Source of the DNA: Burkholderiales bacterium | GTDB taxonomy: Bacteria > Pseudomonadota > Gammaproteobacteria > Burkholderiales > Burkholderiaceae_C | Reading direction: 5' to 3' | NCBI GenBank assembly: GCA_026932425.1 | Contig: JAIXKN010000015.1 | Location: 1 to 40,108 of the forward strand | DNA length: 40,108 bases | Shown: positions 29,508 to 39,049 of the stretch, one piece after another | How the letters are laid out: the number at the start of each line of letters is the position of its first letter | How positions within the stretch are numbered: position 1 is the stretch's first letter | Position numbers and translations under genes: made by a program | Notes under the pieces: model-generated | What the model saw: only the letters and a program-made list of their open reading frames with translations | Database searches by the model: none | What the model was told of the DNA's origin: nothing

Positions 29508-30461
29508 TCACTTGAGGACGCCGGCTTCCTTGTAGAAGCGCTCGGCTCCCGGATGGAAGGGGATGCCGGCGCCTTTGACGGCGTTTTCCTTGGTGATGAA
29601 CTTGCCCTTGGCGTGACCGGCGGCCAGCGTCTTCTGCGCCGCGTCGCCGAAGAGCGCTTTGGTGATCTCGTAGACCGTGTTGGCGTCGGCCTTGTCGCTG
29701 GTCACCCACTGCGCACCCACGGCGATGGTCTTCACCTGACCCACGCCCTTGTAGGTTTCGGCGGCGATGACGTCGTCGGCGAAGAAGCCGCTGTTCTTCT
29801 TCAGCGCTTCGGCCTGCGCGCCGTCGATCGGCAGGATGTCGATGCCGCCGCCCGCACTGGCCAGCTCGGCGATGGCGCCTGCCGGCGCGCCGCCGGTGAA
29901 GAAGAAGGCGTCGAGCGAGCCGTCCTTCATCTTGTCGCCGGCCTGGTTGGGCTTGATGTACTCGGGCTTGATGTCCTTCTCGGTCACGCCGTAGGCGGCG
30001 AGGATGGCGCGCGCGTTCACCAGCGTGCCCGAGCCCGGCTCGTCCAGCGCCACGCGCTTGCCCTTGAGGTCGGCCACCGACTTGATGCCGCTGCCCTTCT
30101 TGACGACGACGTGCACGCTCTCGGGGTAGAGGTTGGCGATCAGGCGCAGGCCGGGGATGCTCGGCTTGCCCTCGAAGATGCCGGTGCCCTTCTGCGCCCA
30201 GGTGGCGACGTCGGCCTGGCTGAAGCCCGACTCGAGCGCGCCGCCGTTGATCGCGGTGACGTTGGCCAGCGAGCCGTTGCTGGCCTGCGCGGTGACGACG
30301 ATCTTGCCCGGCTGGCTGACGGCGTTGGCGATCATGCCGCCCACCGGGTAGTAGGTGCCGGCGGTGCCGCCGGTGCCGATGCGGAAGAACTGCTGCGCCT
30401 GCGCGGTGCCGGCGGCCACGGCGAGCGCGGCGGCCAGGGTCAGGATGCGGGAGAGCTTCAT
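29508..30461 (-). CDS. TAXI-family TRAP transporter solute-binding protein
   Basis: The 317-residue product has a signal peptide of 22 residues (cleavage AQA/QQF), the opening IGTGGTAGTYYPVGGMIAN (typical of TAXI proteins), VALDEPGSG and the later PIDGAQAEALKK. It captures the solute in the periplasm and delivers it to the fused permease encoded downstream. ATG 30461 follows GAGGAG by ten bases; the in-frame extension to 30491 is unlikely. No solute can be named. The two-gene TAXI-TRAP order and a hairpin in the gap support one operon. Confidence 0.95.
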   Translation of the reverse strand: MKLSRILTLAAALAVAAGTAQAQQFFRIGTGGTAGTYYPVGGMIANAVSQPGKIVVTAQASNGSLANVTAINGGALESGFSQADVATWAQKGTGIFEGKPSIPGLRLIANLYPESVHVVVKKGSGIKSVADLKGKRVALDEPGSGTLVNARAILAAYGVTEKDIKPEYIKPNQAGDKMKDGSLDAFFFTGGAPAGAIAELASAGGGIDILPIDGAQAEALKKNSGFFADDVIAAETYKGVGQVKTIAVGAQWVTSDKADANTVYEITKALFGDAAQKTLAAGHAKGKFITKENAVKGAGIPFHPGAERFYKEAGVLK

Positions 30462-30524
30462 GGGGTGCGGACTCCTCGGAGGTCTTGGCACGCCGACGGC
30501 GTGCGGCGGGTTGCGGGAAGTCGG

Positions 30525-31433
30525 CTAGCGTAACGCCAAGTCGAGCGCGACGCCGGCAAAGAGCGCGCAGCCGACCCAGTGGTTGCTGCGAAAGGCGGTG
30601 AAGCAGCCCTCGCGCGTGCGGTCCTTGATGAGGGTGTAGTGCCACAGCGCCTGCGCCGCGGCGGCGGCGATGCCGAGCAGGTAGATCCGGCCCAGCCCCA
30701 GCCGCCAGCCGAGCCAGCCCCAGATCGCGAAGTGCAGCGCGTAGCAAAGCATCACCGCGGCGACGTCGAAGCGGCCGAAGGTGATGGCCGAGGTCTTCAT
30801 GCCGATCCTCAGGTCGTCGTCGCGGTCGACCATCGCGTATTCGGTGTCGTAGGCGAGCACCCAGAAGAGGTTGCCGAGCAGCAACCCCCAGGCATGCAGC
30901 GGCACGGCGTCGGCGATCGCGGAGAGCGACCATGAGCTGCCGCCCTGCGCACCGGCAAAGGCCATCGGGATGCCGAAGCTGAAGGCCACACCCAGCACCG
31001 CCTGCGGCAGCGAAACAATGCGCTTGGCGTAGGGGTAGACGAGTGCAACGGCCAGTGCCGCGAACGAGAGCAGGATCGTCGGCGGGTTGGTCGTGAGCAC
31101 GAGCGCGAAGGCGACGAGTGCCAGCAGCGCGCCGCATTGCAGCGCCTCGCGTACGCTGAGTGTTCCCGCGGTGACCGGGCGGTTCGCCGTGCGCTTGACG
31201 TGGCGGTCGAAGTCGCGATCCGCGACGTCGTTGACGCAGCAGCCGGCGCTGCGCATCAGGATGGTGCCGAGCACGAAGACGGCGACCAGATGCCAGCCGG
31301 GGAAGCCGTCGGCCGCGATCCACAGCGCCGAGAGCGTGGGCCACAGCAGCAACAGCCAGCCCGCGGGGCGGTCCCAGCGGATCAGGTCCAGGTAGAGCGC
31401 AAGGCGCGAGGACGGCAGGGCCTGGGTGCTCAT
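30525..31433 (-). CDS. ubiA: 4-hydroxybenzoate octaprenyltransferase
   Basis: UbiA joins the polyprenyl tail to 4-hydroxybenzoate in ubiquinone synthesis. The 302-residue product has eight or nine membrane segments and the two Asp-rich prenyl-diphosphate sites, NDVADRDFD (residues 68-76) and [13 protein letters not shown]. It also has the conserved KRTANRPV segment. The ATG at 31433 is preferred (MSTQAL start). A GATAAT hexamer lies eight bases upstream on the minus strand, so a near-leaderless message is possible. In related genomes ubiA often lies near oxyR; here transporter genes intervene. The gene ends 63 bases before the TAXI protein. Confidence 0.96.
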   Translation of the reverse strand: MSTQALPSSRLALYLDLIRWDRPAGWLLLLWPTLSALWIAADGFPGWHLVAVFVLGTILMRSAGCCVNDVADRDFDRHVKRTANRPVTAGTLSVREALQCGALLALVAFALVLTTNPPTILLSFAALAVALVYPYAKRIVSLPQAVLGVAFSFGIPMAFAGAQGGSSWSLSAIADAVPLHAWGLLLGNLFWVLAYDTEYAMVDRDDDLRIGMKTSAITFGRFDVAAVMLCYALHFAIWGWLGWRLGLGRIYLLGIAAAAAQALWHYTLIKDRTREGCFTAFRSNHWVGCALFAGVALDLALR

Positions 31434-31444
31434 GGAGGGCAATT

Positions 31445-31464
31445 ATCGACAGTCATCGACAGTC
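31445..31464. repeat. Two tandem copies of a 10-base sequence upstream of ubiA
   Basis: ATCGACAGTC is repeated twice directly, just upstream of the ubiA -10-like hexamer. It could be a regulatory half-site pair or a slippage product. Confidence 0.6.
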
Positions 31465-31517
31465 GGCTTGCCGGCGTTCGCGGCGCCCGTACACGCCGCA
31501 AACGGGAGTGGGGATGG

Positions 31518-31536
31518 AGCGAGGCAATGCCTCGCT
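31518..31536. other. Hairpin downstream of the toxin gene
   Basis: AGCGAGGC/GCCTCGCT form an eight-base stem with a three-base loop. No T run follows on either side. It lies between vapC-like and ubiA genes and may mark a transcript end. Confidence 0.4.
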
Positions 31537-31556
31537 GCGAGTACGGCGGCCCGCGC

Positions 31557-31970
31557 TCAGCGGCGCAGCAGGTTCACGAGTGGCCTTCCGGCGCGGTCGC
31601 GGTAGACGTCGAAGTCGGCGTCGATCGAGAGGACGTGCCGCAGTTTCAGCCGCGCGGCGGCCTCGGCGATGGAGGCGTCGGTCAGGTCGAAGGGCAGGCC
31701 GGCGAAGCGTTCGCTGATGCGCAGCACTTCGGTGAGGCTGCCGTCGACGGCGCGATCGAGCGTGAGTGCCCCGCGTTGCGCCCAGCGCAGGAAGTCGAGC
31801 GCAGCCTCGTTGTGCAGGCGGCGCGCCAGCAGCGCGCAGACTTCGGTGGCCACGCACCAGGTGCTGACCAGGCTCGCCGAGGGGTTGGCCTGAAGCCAGC
31901 CGAGCACCGGCGCATGCCAGCGGTCGGCGGCGTTGAAGAGGGCGATCAGCGGGCCGCTGTCGACGAGCAC
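31557..31970 (-). CDS. PIN-domain ribonuclease toxin (VapC-like)
   Basis: The 137-residue product is a PIN domain with the usual acidic cluster: Asp4 in VDSGPLIAL, Glu43 in ATEVCALL, Asp98 in LTDASIAEAA and Asp117/Asp119 in SIDADFD. VapC toxins cut initiator tRNA or 23S rRNA. It starts 49 bases after the antitoxin stop. The frame has no ATG in place; GTG 31970 is chosen because it gives a normal N-terminus. No clear ribosome-binding site. It is on the same strand as, and downstream of, a ribbon-helix-helix gene, the standard toxin-antitoxin order. Confidence 0.85.
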   Translation of the reverse strand: MLVDSGPLIALFNAADRWHAPVLGWLQANPSASLVSTWCVATEVCALLARRLHNEAALDFLRWAQRGALTLDRAVDGSLTEVLRISERFAGLPFDLTDASIAEAAARLKLRHVLSIDADFDVYRDRAGRPLVNLLRR

Positions 31971-32019
31971 CGGGCCGGCATGCGAGAGGTATCGCGCCGA
32001 GGGTTCGCGGGCCGCGATC

Positions 32020-32283
32020 CTAGACGCCGCGGCGGGCATGGCGCTGCGCCCAGGCGACGGCGGTGGCCTGCTTGCGGCCCTCCGCGAGGTCGGCCCGCCC
32101 GGCATGGCGGCCGAAGAGATCGGCACCCAACTCGAAGGCCGAGCGCGGCGGCCCCGGCTCGGGCTGCGCCAGGTAGGCCTGCAGCGCAGCGCGCACGACC
32201 TCGCTCGTGCTGCGGCCGCTGCGCTGCGCACGCTGGCGCAACTGCTCCTCGAGCAGCGGGTCGAGCTTGATGGTGACGGTCAT
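32020..32283 (-). CDS. Ribbon-helix-helix antitoxin
   Basis: The 87-residue product begins TVTIKLDPLLEEQLRQRA and contains SGRSTSEVVRAAL, the short beta strand and two helices of MetJ/Arc-type DNA-binding domains. The C-terminal tail should wrap the toxin. ATG 32283 is the start; 21 codons upstream are open but lie over the operator. A palindrome in front of it should be its own binding site. The pairing with a PIN toxin makes this a VapBC- or FitAB-like pair. Confidence 0.85.
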   Translation of the reverse strand: MTVTIKLDPLLEEQLRQRAQRSGRSTSEVVRAALQAYLAQPEPGPPRSAFELGADLFGRHAGRADLAEGRKQATAVAWAQRHARRGV

Positions 32284-32337
32284 GACTCGCGTCTGGCGTT
32301 GGAACGGGTAGCGGGGTCGACGCCGAGATCGGCATCG

Positions 32338-32356
32338 GTAATACATATCGTATTAC
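32338..32356 (-). promoter_or_regulatory. Probable operator of the toxin-antitoxin operon
   Basis: A perfect inverted repeat GTAATAC-ATATC-GTATTAC in an otherwise GC-rich region, 55 bases before the antitoxin ATG. Its AT-rich arms could contain the -10 element on the minus strand. This fits autorepression by the antitoxin, which is typical for the type. Confidence 0.65.
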
Positions 32357-32410
32357 GAAAGCCGGCGGCGGACAAGCCCCGTTCTTGCGCCGCGGACTGT
32401 GCGCGGCGGT

Positions 32411-34039
<1,629 letters not shown>

Positions 34040-34141
34040 CGGGCGTCGGCGCTTGCGCTGCGAGGGGCAACGCGCGCCGCAAGAGCAGGAGGGGAACGGG
34101 CGCGGATTATCGACGCCCGCCGTCCGTGGGGCGCCTGCGGC

Positions 34142-34951
34142 TCAGGCGCGGCCGAGTTCCTCGGCGCGGTCGCGTGCCGCAAGGATCGCGCGGACGATCG
34201 CGGCCTTCACGGCACTGTCTTCGAGTGAAGTGATCGCCGCATGCGTCGTGCCGCCCTTGGAGGTGACCTGTGCGCGCAGCTCCTGCGGCGACAGCGGCGA
34301 GCCCGCGCAAAGCGCCGCGGCGCCGGACATCGTCGATTGCGCAAGCAGCCGGCCTTGCTCGGCAGTCAGGCCCATCCGGGTCGCCGCCTCGATCATCGCC
34401 TCGATGACGTAGAACATGTACGCCGGGCCTGAGCCCGAGAGCGCGGTGACGGCGTCGAGATCGGCTTCGTGCTGCACCCACAGCACCTGGCCGGTGGGCA
34501 CGAAGAGCGCCTGCGCCTCATCCCGCCCGCCGGCGTCGACCTCCGCACGTGCGTACAAGCCGGCGATGCCCTGGCCGATCAGCGCGGGGGTGTTGGGCAT
34601 CGCGCGCACGATGCGGCCGCCGCCCGTGGCGGCCGCGATGGTCTCGGTGCGCGTACCGGCCATCACGCTGACCTGCAGCGCGTTCGCGCTGCAGCCGGCG
34701 CAGGCCGCGGCGGCCTCGGCAAAGGACTGCGGCTTGACGGCCCAGACGACGGTCGCGGCCTGGCCCAGCGTCTCGTCCACGGCAGGCAGCGCGTGTACGC
34801 CGTAGATCTGCGCGAGCTTCTCGCGCTGCGCGGCCAGAGGCTCGACGACCTGGATCGAGGCGGCCGGCCGCCCCGATTTCAGCAGGCCGCCGATGAGCGC
34901 GCTGGCCATGTTGCCGCCGCCGATGAAGGCAATCGATCGCGTCGCAGTCAT
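34142..34951 (-). CDS. proC: Pyrroline-5-carboxylate reductase
   Basis: ProC reduces pyrroline-5-carboxylate to proline with NAD(P)H. The 269-residue product has the nucleotide-binding start IAFIGGGNMASALIGGL, the segment VRAMPNTPALIGQGI and the C-terminal ALSGSGPAYMFYVIEAM with the conserved Ser/Gly active-site loop. Length is normal. ATG 34951 lies seven bases after TACACT on the minus strand, so the mRNA may be leaderless. It is divergent from the thioredoxin-like gene and 102 bases upstream of prfC. Confidence 0.97.
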   Translation of the reverse strand: MTATRSIAFIGGGNMASALIGGLLKSGRPAASIQVVEPLAAQREKLAQIYGVHALPAVDETLGQAATVVWAVKPQSFAEAAAACAGCSANALQVSVMAGTRTETIAAATGGGRIVRAMPNTPALIGQGIAGLYARAEVDAGGRDEAQALFVPTGQVLWVQHEADLDAVTALSGSGPAYMFYVIEAMIEAATRMGLTAEQGRLLAQSTMSGAAALCAGSPLSPQELRAQVTSKGGTTHAAITSLEDSAVKAAIVRAILAARDRAEELGRA

Positions 34952-35014
34952 GCGTGGCAGTGTAGTGGCGGGCGGGCGGTGACGGGCGCCGCGCCGGGGC
35001 CTGGCGGCGTGCCC

Positions 35015-35044
35015 TTGCCCGATCCCTTCGCGCCGGCCTATCCT
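35015..35044 (+). promoter_or_regulatory. Probable promoter of the thioredoxin-like gene
   Basis: TTGCCC (35015-35020) and TATCCT (35039-35044) with an 18-base spacer. The start point would be near 35051, leaving about 33 bases of leader. Confidence 0.4.
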
Positions 35045-35083
35045 TGTCGGTTATCCCTTCCGTTTCTGCTGTACCACGCTGAC

Positions 35084-35950
35084 ATGCAAAACCCCGCCTC
35101 CGATTCCGCGCTGTCCTACGACGTCAGCGACGCCGATTTCGAAACCGCCGTCATCGAGCGCTCGATGCAGGTACCGGTGCTGCTGGACTGCTGGGCGCCC
35201 TGGTGCGGGCCGTGCAAATCGCTCAAGCCGGTGCTGGAAAAACTGGTGCAGGCCTACGGCGGCCAGTTCGTGCTGGCCAAGCTCAACAGCGACGAGTGTC
35301 CCGGCGTGGCCCAGGCGCTGCAGCTGCGCAGCATCCCGCACGTGTTCCTGATCAAGAACGGGCAGCTCGTCGACCAGTTCACCGGCGCACTGCCCGAAGG
35401 GCAGGTGCGAGCCTTCCTCGACAAGCACCTGAAGGCGCCGGTGAACCCGGTGGACGAGCTGCGCGAGCAGGCCGCGGCTGCGCCCGATGCGGCCTTGGCC
35501 GAGTCGCTGCTGCGGCAGGCGCTGGCGATGCAGCCCGGGCACCCGGAAGCGACGATGGACCTGGCCGAACGCGTGATCGCACGCGCTGCGCTGGACGATG
35601 CGCAGGCCTTGCTCGATCGCGTCGCCGAGGGCGCGCGCAACGACCGCCATGCGGCGCTGCTCAAGCGCATCGAGCTTGCACGCAACAAGCCGCAGGGAGA
35701 CCCCGCCGCGCTCGCGGCTCGTATCGCCGCGAACCCGAAGGATTTCGAGGCCCGCTTTGCGCTCGCGGCGATCCGCGCCTTCGAGGGCGATTTCAACGCG
35801 GCGTTCGACGAGCTGCTCGAGGTGGTGCTGCGCGACAAGGGCCAGTGGCGCGAGAAGGCGCGCGTCCAGCTCGTCGAGTGGTTCGGCATCTGCGGCGACG
35901 CCGAGGCGGTGAGCCGCGGGCGACGTTACCTCGGCATGTACCTGAACTGA
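35084..35950 (+). CDS. Thioredoxin-TPR chaperone-like protein (CnoX/YbbN family)
   Basis: The 288-residue product has a thioredoxin domain (residues about 10-115) with an intact WCGPC active site (Cys41, Cys44), unlike E. coli CnoX, which has lost it. The helical C-terminal part (about 125-288) contains tetratricopeptide-like repeats, including NPKDFEARFALAAIRAFEGDF, and matches the CnoX C-terminal domain that guards proteins for GroEL/DnaK under oxidative stress. With both Cys present it may still act as an oxidoreductase. The ATG at 35084 gives MQNPASDSAL; longer frames to 34469 overlap the divergent proC. The stop is 25 bases before the convergent yggS stop. Confidence 0.92.
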   Translation: MQNPASDSALSYDVSDADFETAVIERSMQVPVLLDCWAPWCGPCKSLKPVLEKLVQAYGGQFVLAKLNSDECPGVAQALQLRSIPHVFLIKNGQLVDQFTGALPEGQVRAFLDKHLKAPVNPVDELREQAAAAPDAALAESLLRQALAMQPGHPEATMDLAERVIARAALDDAQALLDRVAEGARNDRHAALLKRIELARNKPQGDPAALAARIAANPKDFEARFALAAIRAFEGDFNAAFDELLEVVLRDKGQWREKARVQLVEWFGICGDAEAVSRGRRYLGMYLN

Positions 35951-35975
35951 GCCGCGGGCGCGCGGTTGGCCCGCC

Positions 35976-36683
35976 TCAGCGCGCGCCGAAGATCGCGGTG
36001 CCCACGCGCACGATGGTCGCGCCTTCGAGCACCGCGGCCTCGAGGTCGGCGCTCATTCCCATCGAGAGCGTGTCCAGCGCCAGGCCCTGCTGCGCGTTGA
36101 TCGCCTGCAGCAGCTCGCGCAGCCGCCGGTGCGGCGCGCGCTGCGCCTGCGGGTCGGCCGCGGGCTCGGGGATCGCCATCAGCCCGCGCAGGCGCACCCT
36201 CTCGCGCGGCAGCGCGGCGACCGCCGCGGCCAGCGCCGCGGCCTCCTCCACGGCGACACCGCTCTTGCTGGCCTCGCCGCTGATGTTGACCTGCAGGCAC
36301 AGCTGCAGCGGCGGCAAGCCCGGCGGGCGTTGCTCGGCCAGGCGCTCGGCGATCTTGAGCCGGTCGACCGAATGCACCCAGTCGAAGGCCTCGGCCACCG
36401 GGCGCGTCTTGTTGCTCTGCAGCGGGCCGATCAGATGCCATTCGATCCCGCCGCCGGACCCGGCCCGAAGGTCGGCCAGCGCCTCGATCTTGGCCAGCGC
36501 CTCCTGCACGTAGTTCTCGCCGAAAGCGCGCTGCCCGGCCGCATGCGCCTCTCGCACGGCGTCCGCGTCGAAGGTCTTGCTGACCGCCAGCAGCGTGACG
36601 CTGTTCTCGCTGCGTGCCGCCATCTGGCAGGCGAGCGCGATGCGCCGCTTCACTTCTTGCAGCCGGCTTCCGATGCTGCCCAT
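35976..36683 (-). CDS. yggS: Pyridoxal-phosphate homeostasis protein
   Basis: A single-domain TIM-barrel PLP-binding protein (PLPHP) that buffers PLP and affects amino-acid balance. The 235-residue product has the PLP lysine in LLAVSKTF (Lys36), GENYVQEAL, EWHLIGPLQSNK and the phosphate-binding SMGMSADLEAAV near the end, all diagnostic. ATG 36683 is preferred (MGSIGSRL); the upstream frame to 36707 adds eight residues. It is divergent from pilT with a 68-base gap, the common arrangement. Confidence 0.96.
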   Translation of the reverse strand: MGSIGSRLQEVKRRIALACQMAARSENSVTLLAVSKTFDADAVREAHAAGQRAFGENYVQEALAKIEALADLRAGSGGGIEWHLIGPLQSNKTRPVAEAFDWVHSVDRLKIAERLAEQRPPGLPPLQLCLQVNISGEASKSGVAVEEAAALAAAVAALPRERVRLRGLMAIPEPAADPQAQRAPHRRLRELLQAINAQQGLALDTLSMGMSADLEAAVLEGATIVRVGTAIFGAR

Positions 36684-36751
36684 AATCCTTTGGCCCCTCT
36701 TGCGCACCCTACGCGCGCCACATTGTCGACTGCGCGCGAGCGCCCTCTTTC

Positions 36752-37801
36752 ATGGCGATGGACATCACCCAGCTGCTGGCCTTTTCGGTCAAGAACAAGG
36801 CCTCGGACCTGCACTTGTCGGCCGGACTGCCGCCGATGATCCGCGTGCACGGCGACGTGCGGCGCATCAACGTCGATCCGCTGGACCACAAGTCCGTGCA
36901 CGACATGGTGTACGACATCATGAACGATGCGCAGCGCAAGCACTACGAGGACACGCTCGAGTGCGACTTCAGCTTCGAGATCCAGGGCCTCGCGCGTTTT
37001 CGCGTCAACGCCTTCAACCAGAACCGCGGCGCGGGGGCGGTTTTTCGCACGATCCCGAGCAAGATCCTGACGCTCGAGCAACTGGCCGCACCCAAGGTCT
37101 TCGCGGACCTGGCGCTCAAGCCCCGTGGCCTCGTGCTGGTCACCGGGCCCACCGGTTCGGGCAAGAGCACGACTCTGGCGGCGATGGTCAACCACCTCAA
37201 CGAGAACGAGTACGGACACGTGCTCACCGTCGAGGACCCGATCGAGTTCGTGCACGAGTCCAAGAAGTGCCTGATCAACCAGCGCGAGGTCGGGCCGCAC
37301 ACGCTGTCGTTCGCCAACGCGCTGCGCAGCGCGCTGCGCGAGGACCCGGATGCGATCCTCGTCGGCGAGATGCGCGACCTGGAGACGATCCGCCTGGCGC
37401 TCACCGCGGCCGAGACCGGCCACCTGGTCTTCGGCACGCTGCACACGAGCAGCGCCGCCAAGACGATCGACCGCGTCGTCGACGTCTTCCCCGCCGCGGA
37501 GAAGGAGATGGTGCGGGCGATGCTCTCGGAGTCGCTGGTCGCGGTGATCTCGCAGACGCTGTGCAAGCTCAAGGACGGCTCGGGCCGTGTGGCTGCGCAC
37601 GAGATCATGATCGCCACCTCGGCGATCAAGAACCTGATCCGGGAGAACAAGATCGCGCAGATGTACAGCTCGATCCAGACCGGGCAGAGCCTGGGCATGC
37701 AGACGCTGGACCAGAACCTGGCCGACCTCGTGAGGCGCAACGTGATCTCGCCGGCCGAGGCGCGCGCCAAGGCCAAGATCCCCGAGAACTTCCCAGGGTG
37801 A
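36752..37801 (+). CDS. pilT: Type IV pilus retraction ATPase PilT
   Basis: PilT powers pilus retraction and twitching. The 349-residue hexameric ATPase has an N-terminal PAS-like domain, Walker A GPTGSGKST (residues 132-140), the Asp box EDPIEFVHE, Walker B ILVGEMRD (202-209), the His box HLVFGTLHT (224-232) and the C-terminal AIKNLIRE motif (291-298) needed for retraction. The start may be ATG 36752 or ATG 36758 (MDITQLL, as in many homologues). The pilU gene begins seven bases after its stop. Other pilus genes are not in the window. Confidence 0.97.
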   Translation: MAMDITQLLAFSVKNKASDLHLSAGLPPMIRVHGDVRRINVDPLDHKSVHDMVYDIMNDAQRKHYEDTLECDFSFEIQGLARFRVNAFNQNRGAGAVFRTIPSKILTLEQLAAPKVFADLALKPRGLVLVTGPTGSGKSTTLAAMVNHLNENEYGHVLTVEDPIEFVHESKKCLINQREVGPHTLSFANALRSALREDPDAILVGEMRDLETIRLALTAAETGHLVFGTLHTSSAAKTIDRVVDVFPAAEKEMVRAMLSESLVAVISQTLCKLKDGSGRVAAHEIMIATSAIKNLIRENKIAQMYSSIQTGQSLGMQTLDQNLADLVRRNVISPAEARAKAKIPENFPG

Positions 37802-37808
37802 GTGAACG

Positions 37809-39011
37809 ATGGAACGCGACCAGGCCTCGAAGTTCGTCAACGACCTGCTGCGGCTGATGGTCAGCCGCAACGGCTCGGACCTCTTCCTCACCGCCGAATT
37901 CCCGCCGGCGATCAAGGTCGACGGCAAGATCACCAAGGTCAGCCCGCAGCCGCTCACCGGCCAGCACACGCTGCAGCTGGCGCGCTCGGTGATGAACGAC
38001 AAGCAGGCCGCCGAGTTCGAGCGCACCAAGGAGTGCAACTTCGCGATCTCGCCCTCGGGCGTCGGGCGCTTTCGCGTCAACGCCTTCGTGCAGCAGGGCC
38101 ACGTCGGCCTCGTCTTCCGCACGATCCCGCAGACGCTGCCGACCATCGACAGCCTGAACCTGCCGATCGTGCTCAAGGACGTGGCGATGACCAAGCGCGG
38201 CCTGGTCATCTTCGTCGGCGCCACGGGCTCGGGCAAGAGCACGTCGCTGGCGGCGATGGTCGACTGGCGCAACGAGCACTCGTATGGCCACATCATCACG
38301 ATCGAGGACCCGGTGGAGTTCGTGCACCCGCACAAGAACTGCATCGTCACGCAGCGCGAGGTCGGCATCGACACCGACGGCTGGGAGATCGCGCTGAAGA
38401 ACACGCTGCGCCAGGCGCCCGACGTGATCCTGATGGGCGAGATCCGCGACCGCGAGACGATGGAGCACGCGGTGGCCTTCGCCGAGACCGGCCATCTCTG
38501 CATGGCCACGCTGCACGCCAACAGCGCCAACCAGGCGCTGGACCGCATCATCAACTTCTTCCCCGAGGAGCGGCGCGCGCAGCTGCTGATGGACCTCTCG
38601 CTCAACCTCAAGGCGATGGTCTCGCAGCGCCTGCTGCCGCGCCAGGAGGGGCGCGGGCGCATTGCGGCGGTGGAGATCATGCTCAACACGCCGCTCGTTT
38701 CCGACCTCATCTTCAAGGGGGAGATCGGCGAGATCAAGGAGCTGATGAAGCGCTCCACCGAACTCGGCATGCAGACCTTCGACCAGTCGCTCTTCGACCT
38801 CTACGAGGCCAACGCCGTGACGCTGGAGGACGCGCTGCGCAACGCCGACTCGGTCAACGACCTGCGGCTGCAGATCAAGCTCAAGAGCCAGCGCGCGCGC
38901 AATCCCGACCTGGCCGCAGGCACCGAGCACCTGCAGATCGTCGGCGACCCGCAGGCCGAGCTCGCCAAGCTCGATCCCGGGCGCCGGACGGCCGACGCGC
39001 GCCCGCGCTGA
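37809..39011 (+). CDS. pilU: PilT-dependent retraction ATPase PilU
   Basis: PilU assists PilT in force generation during retraction. The 400-residue product has Walker A GATGSGKST (137-145), EDPVEFVHP, Walker B ILMGEIRD and the His box in HLCMATLHA, a later INFFPEERR and a longer C-terminal tail than PilT, as PilU proteins do. The tail after about residue 360 is Arg/Asp/Gln-rich. The tight spacing with pilT indicates one operon. ATG 37809 is the only good start. Confidence 0.96.
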   Translation: MERDQASKFVNDLLRLMVSRNGSDLFLTAEFPPAIKVDGKITKVSPQPLTGQHTLQLARSVMNDKQAAEFERTKECNFAISPSGVGRFRVNAFVQQGHVGLVFRTIPQTLPTIDSLNLPIVLKDVAMTKRGLVIFVGATGSGKSTSLAAMVDWRNEHSYGHIITIEDPVEFVHPHKNCIVTQREVGIDTDGWEIALKNTLRQAPDVILMGEIRDRETMEHAVAFAETGHLCMATLHANSANQALDRIINFFPEERRAQLLMDLSLNLKAMVSQRLLPRQEGRGRIAAVEIMLNTPLVSDLIFKGEIGEIKELMKRSTELGMQTFDQSLFDLYEANAVTLEDALRNADSVNDLRLQIKLKSQRARNPDLAAGTEHLQIVGDPQAELAKLDPGRRTADARPR

Positions 39012-39049
39012 ACGCGCGGCGCTTGCGTTCTCATGGCACCATCGCTGCC

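Noticed and set aside
27359-29515. Very long open frame on the plus strand opposite the TRAP permease (over 700 codons)
   Set aside because: In DNA this GC-rich the antisense strand of a real gene stays open by chance. The translation is His/Asp/Arg/Gln-rich with no domain, and the minus-strand frame is a clear transporter.
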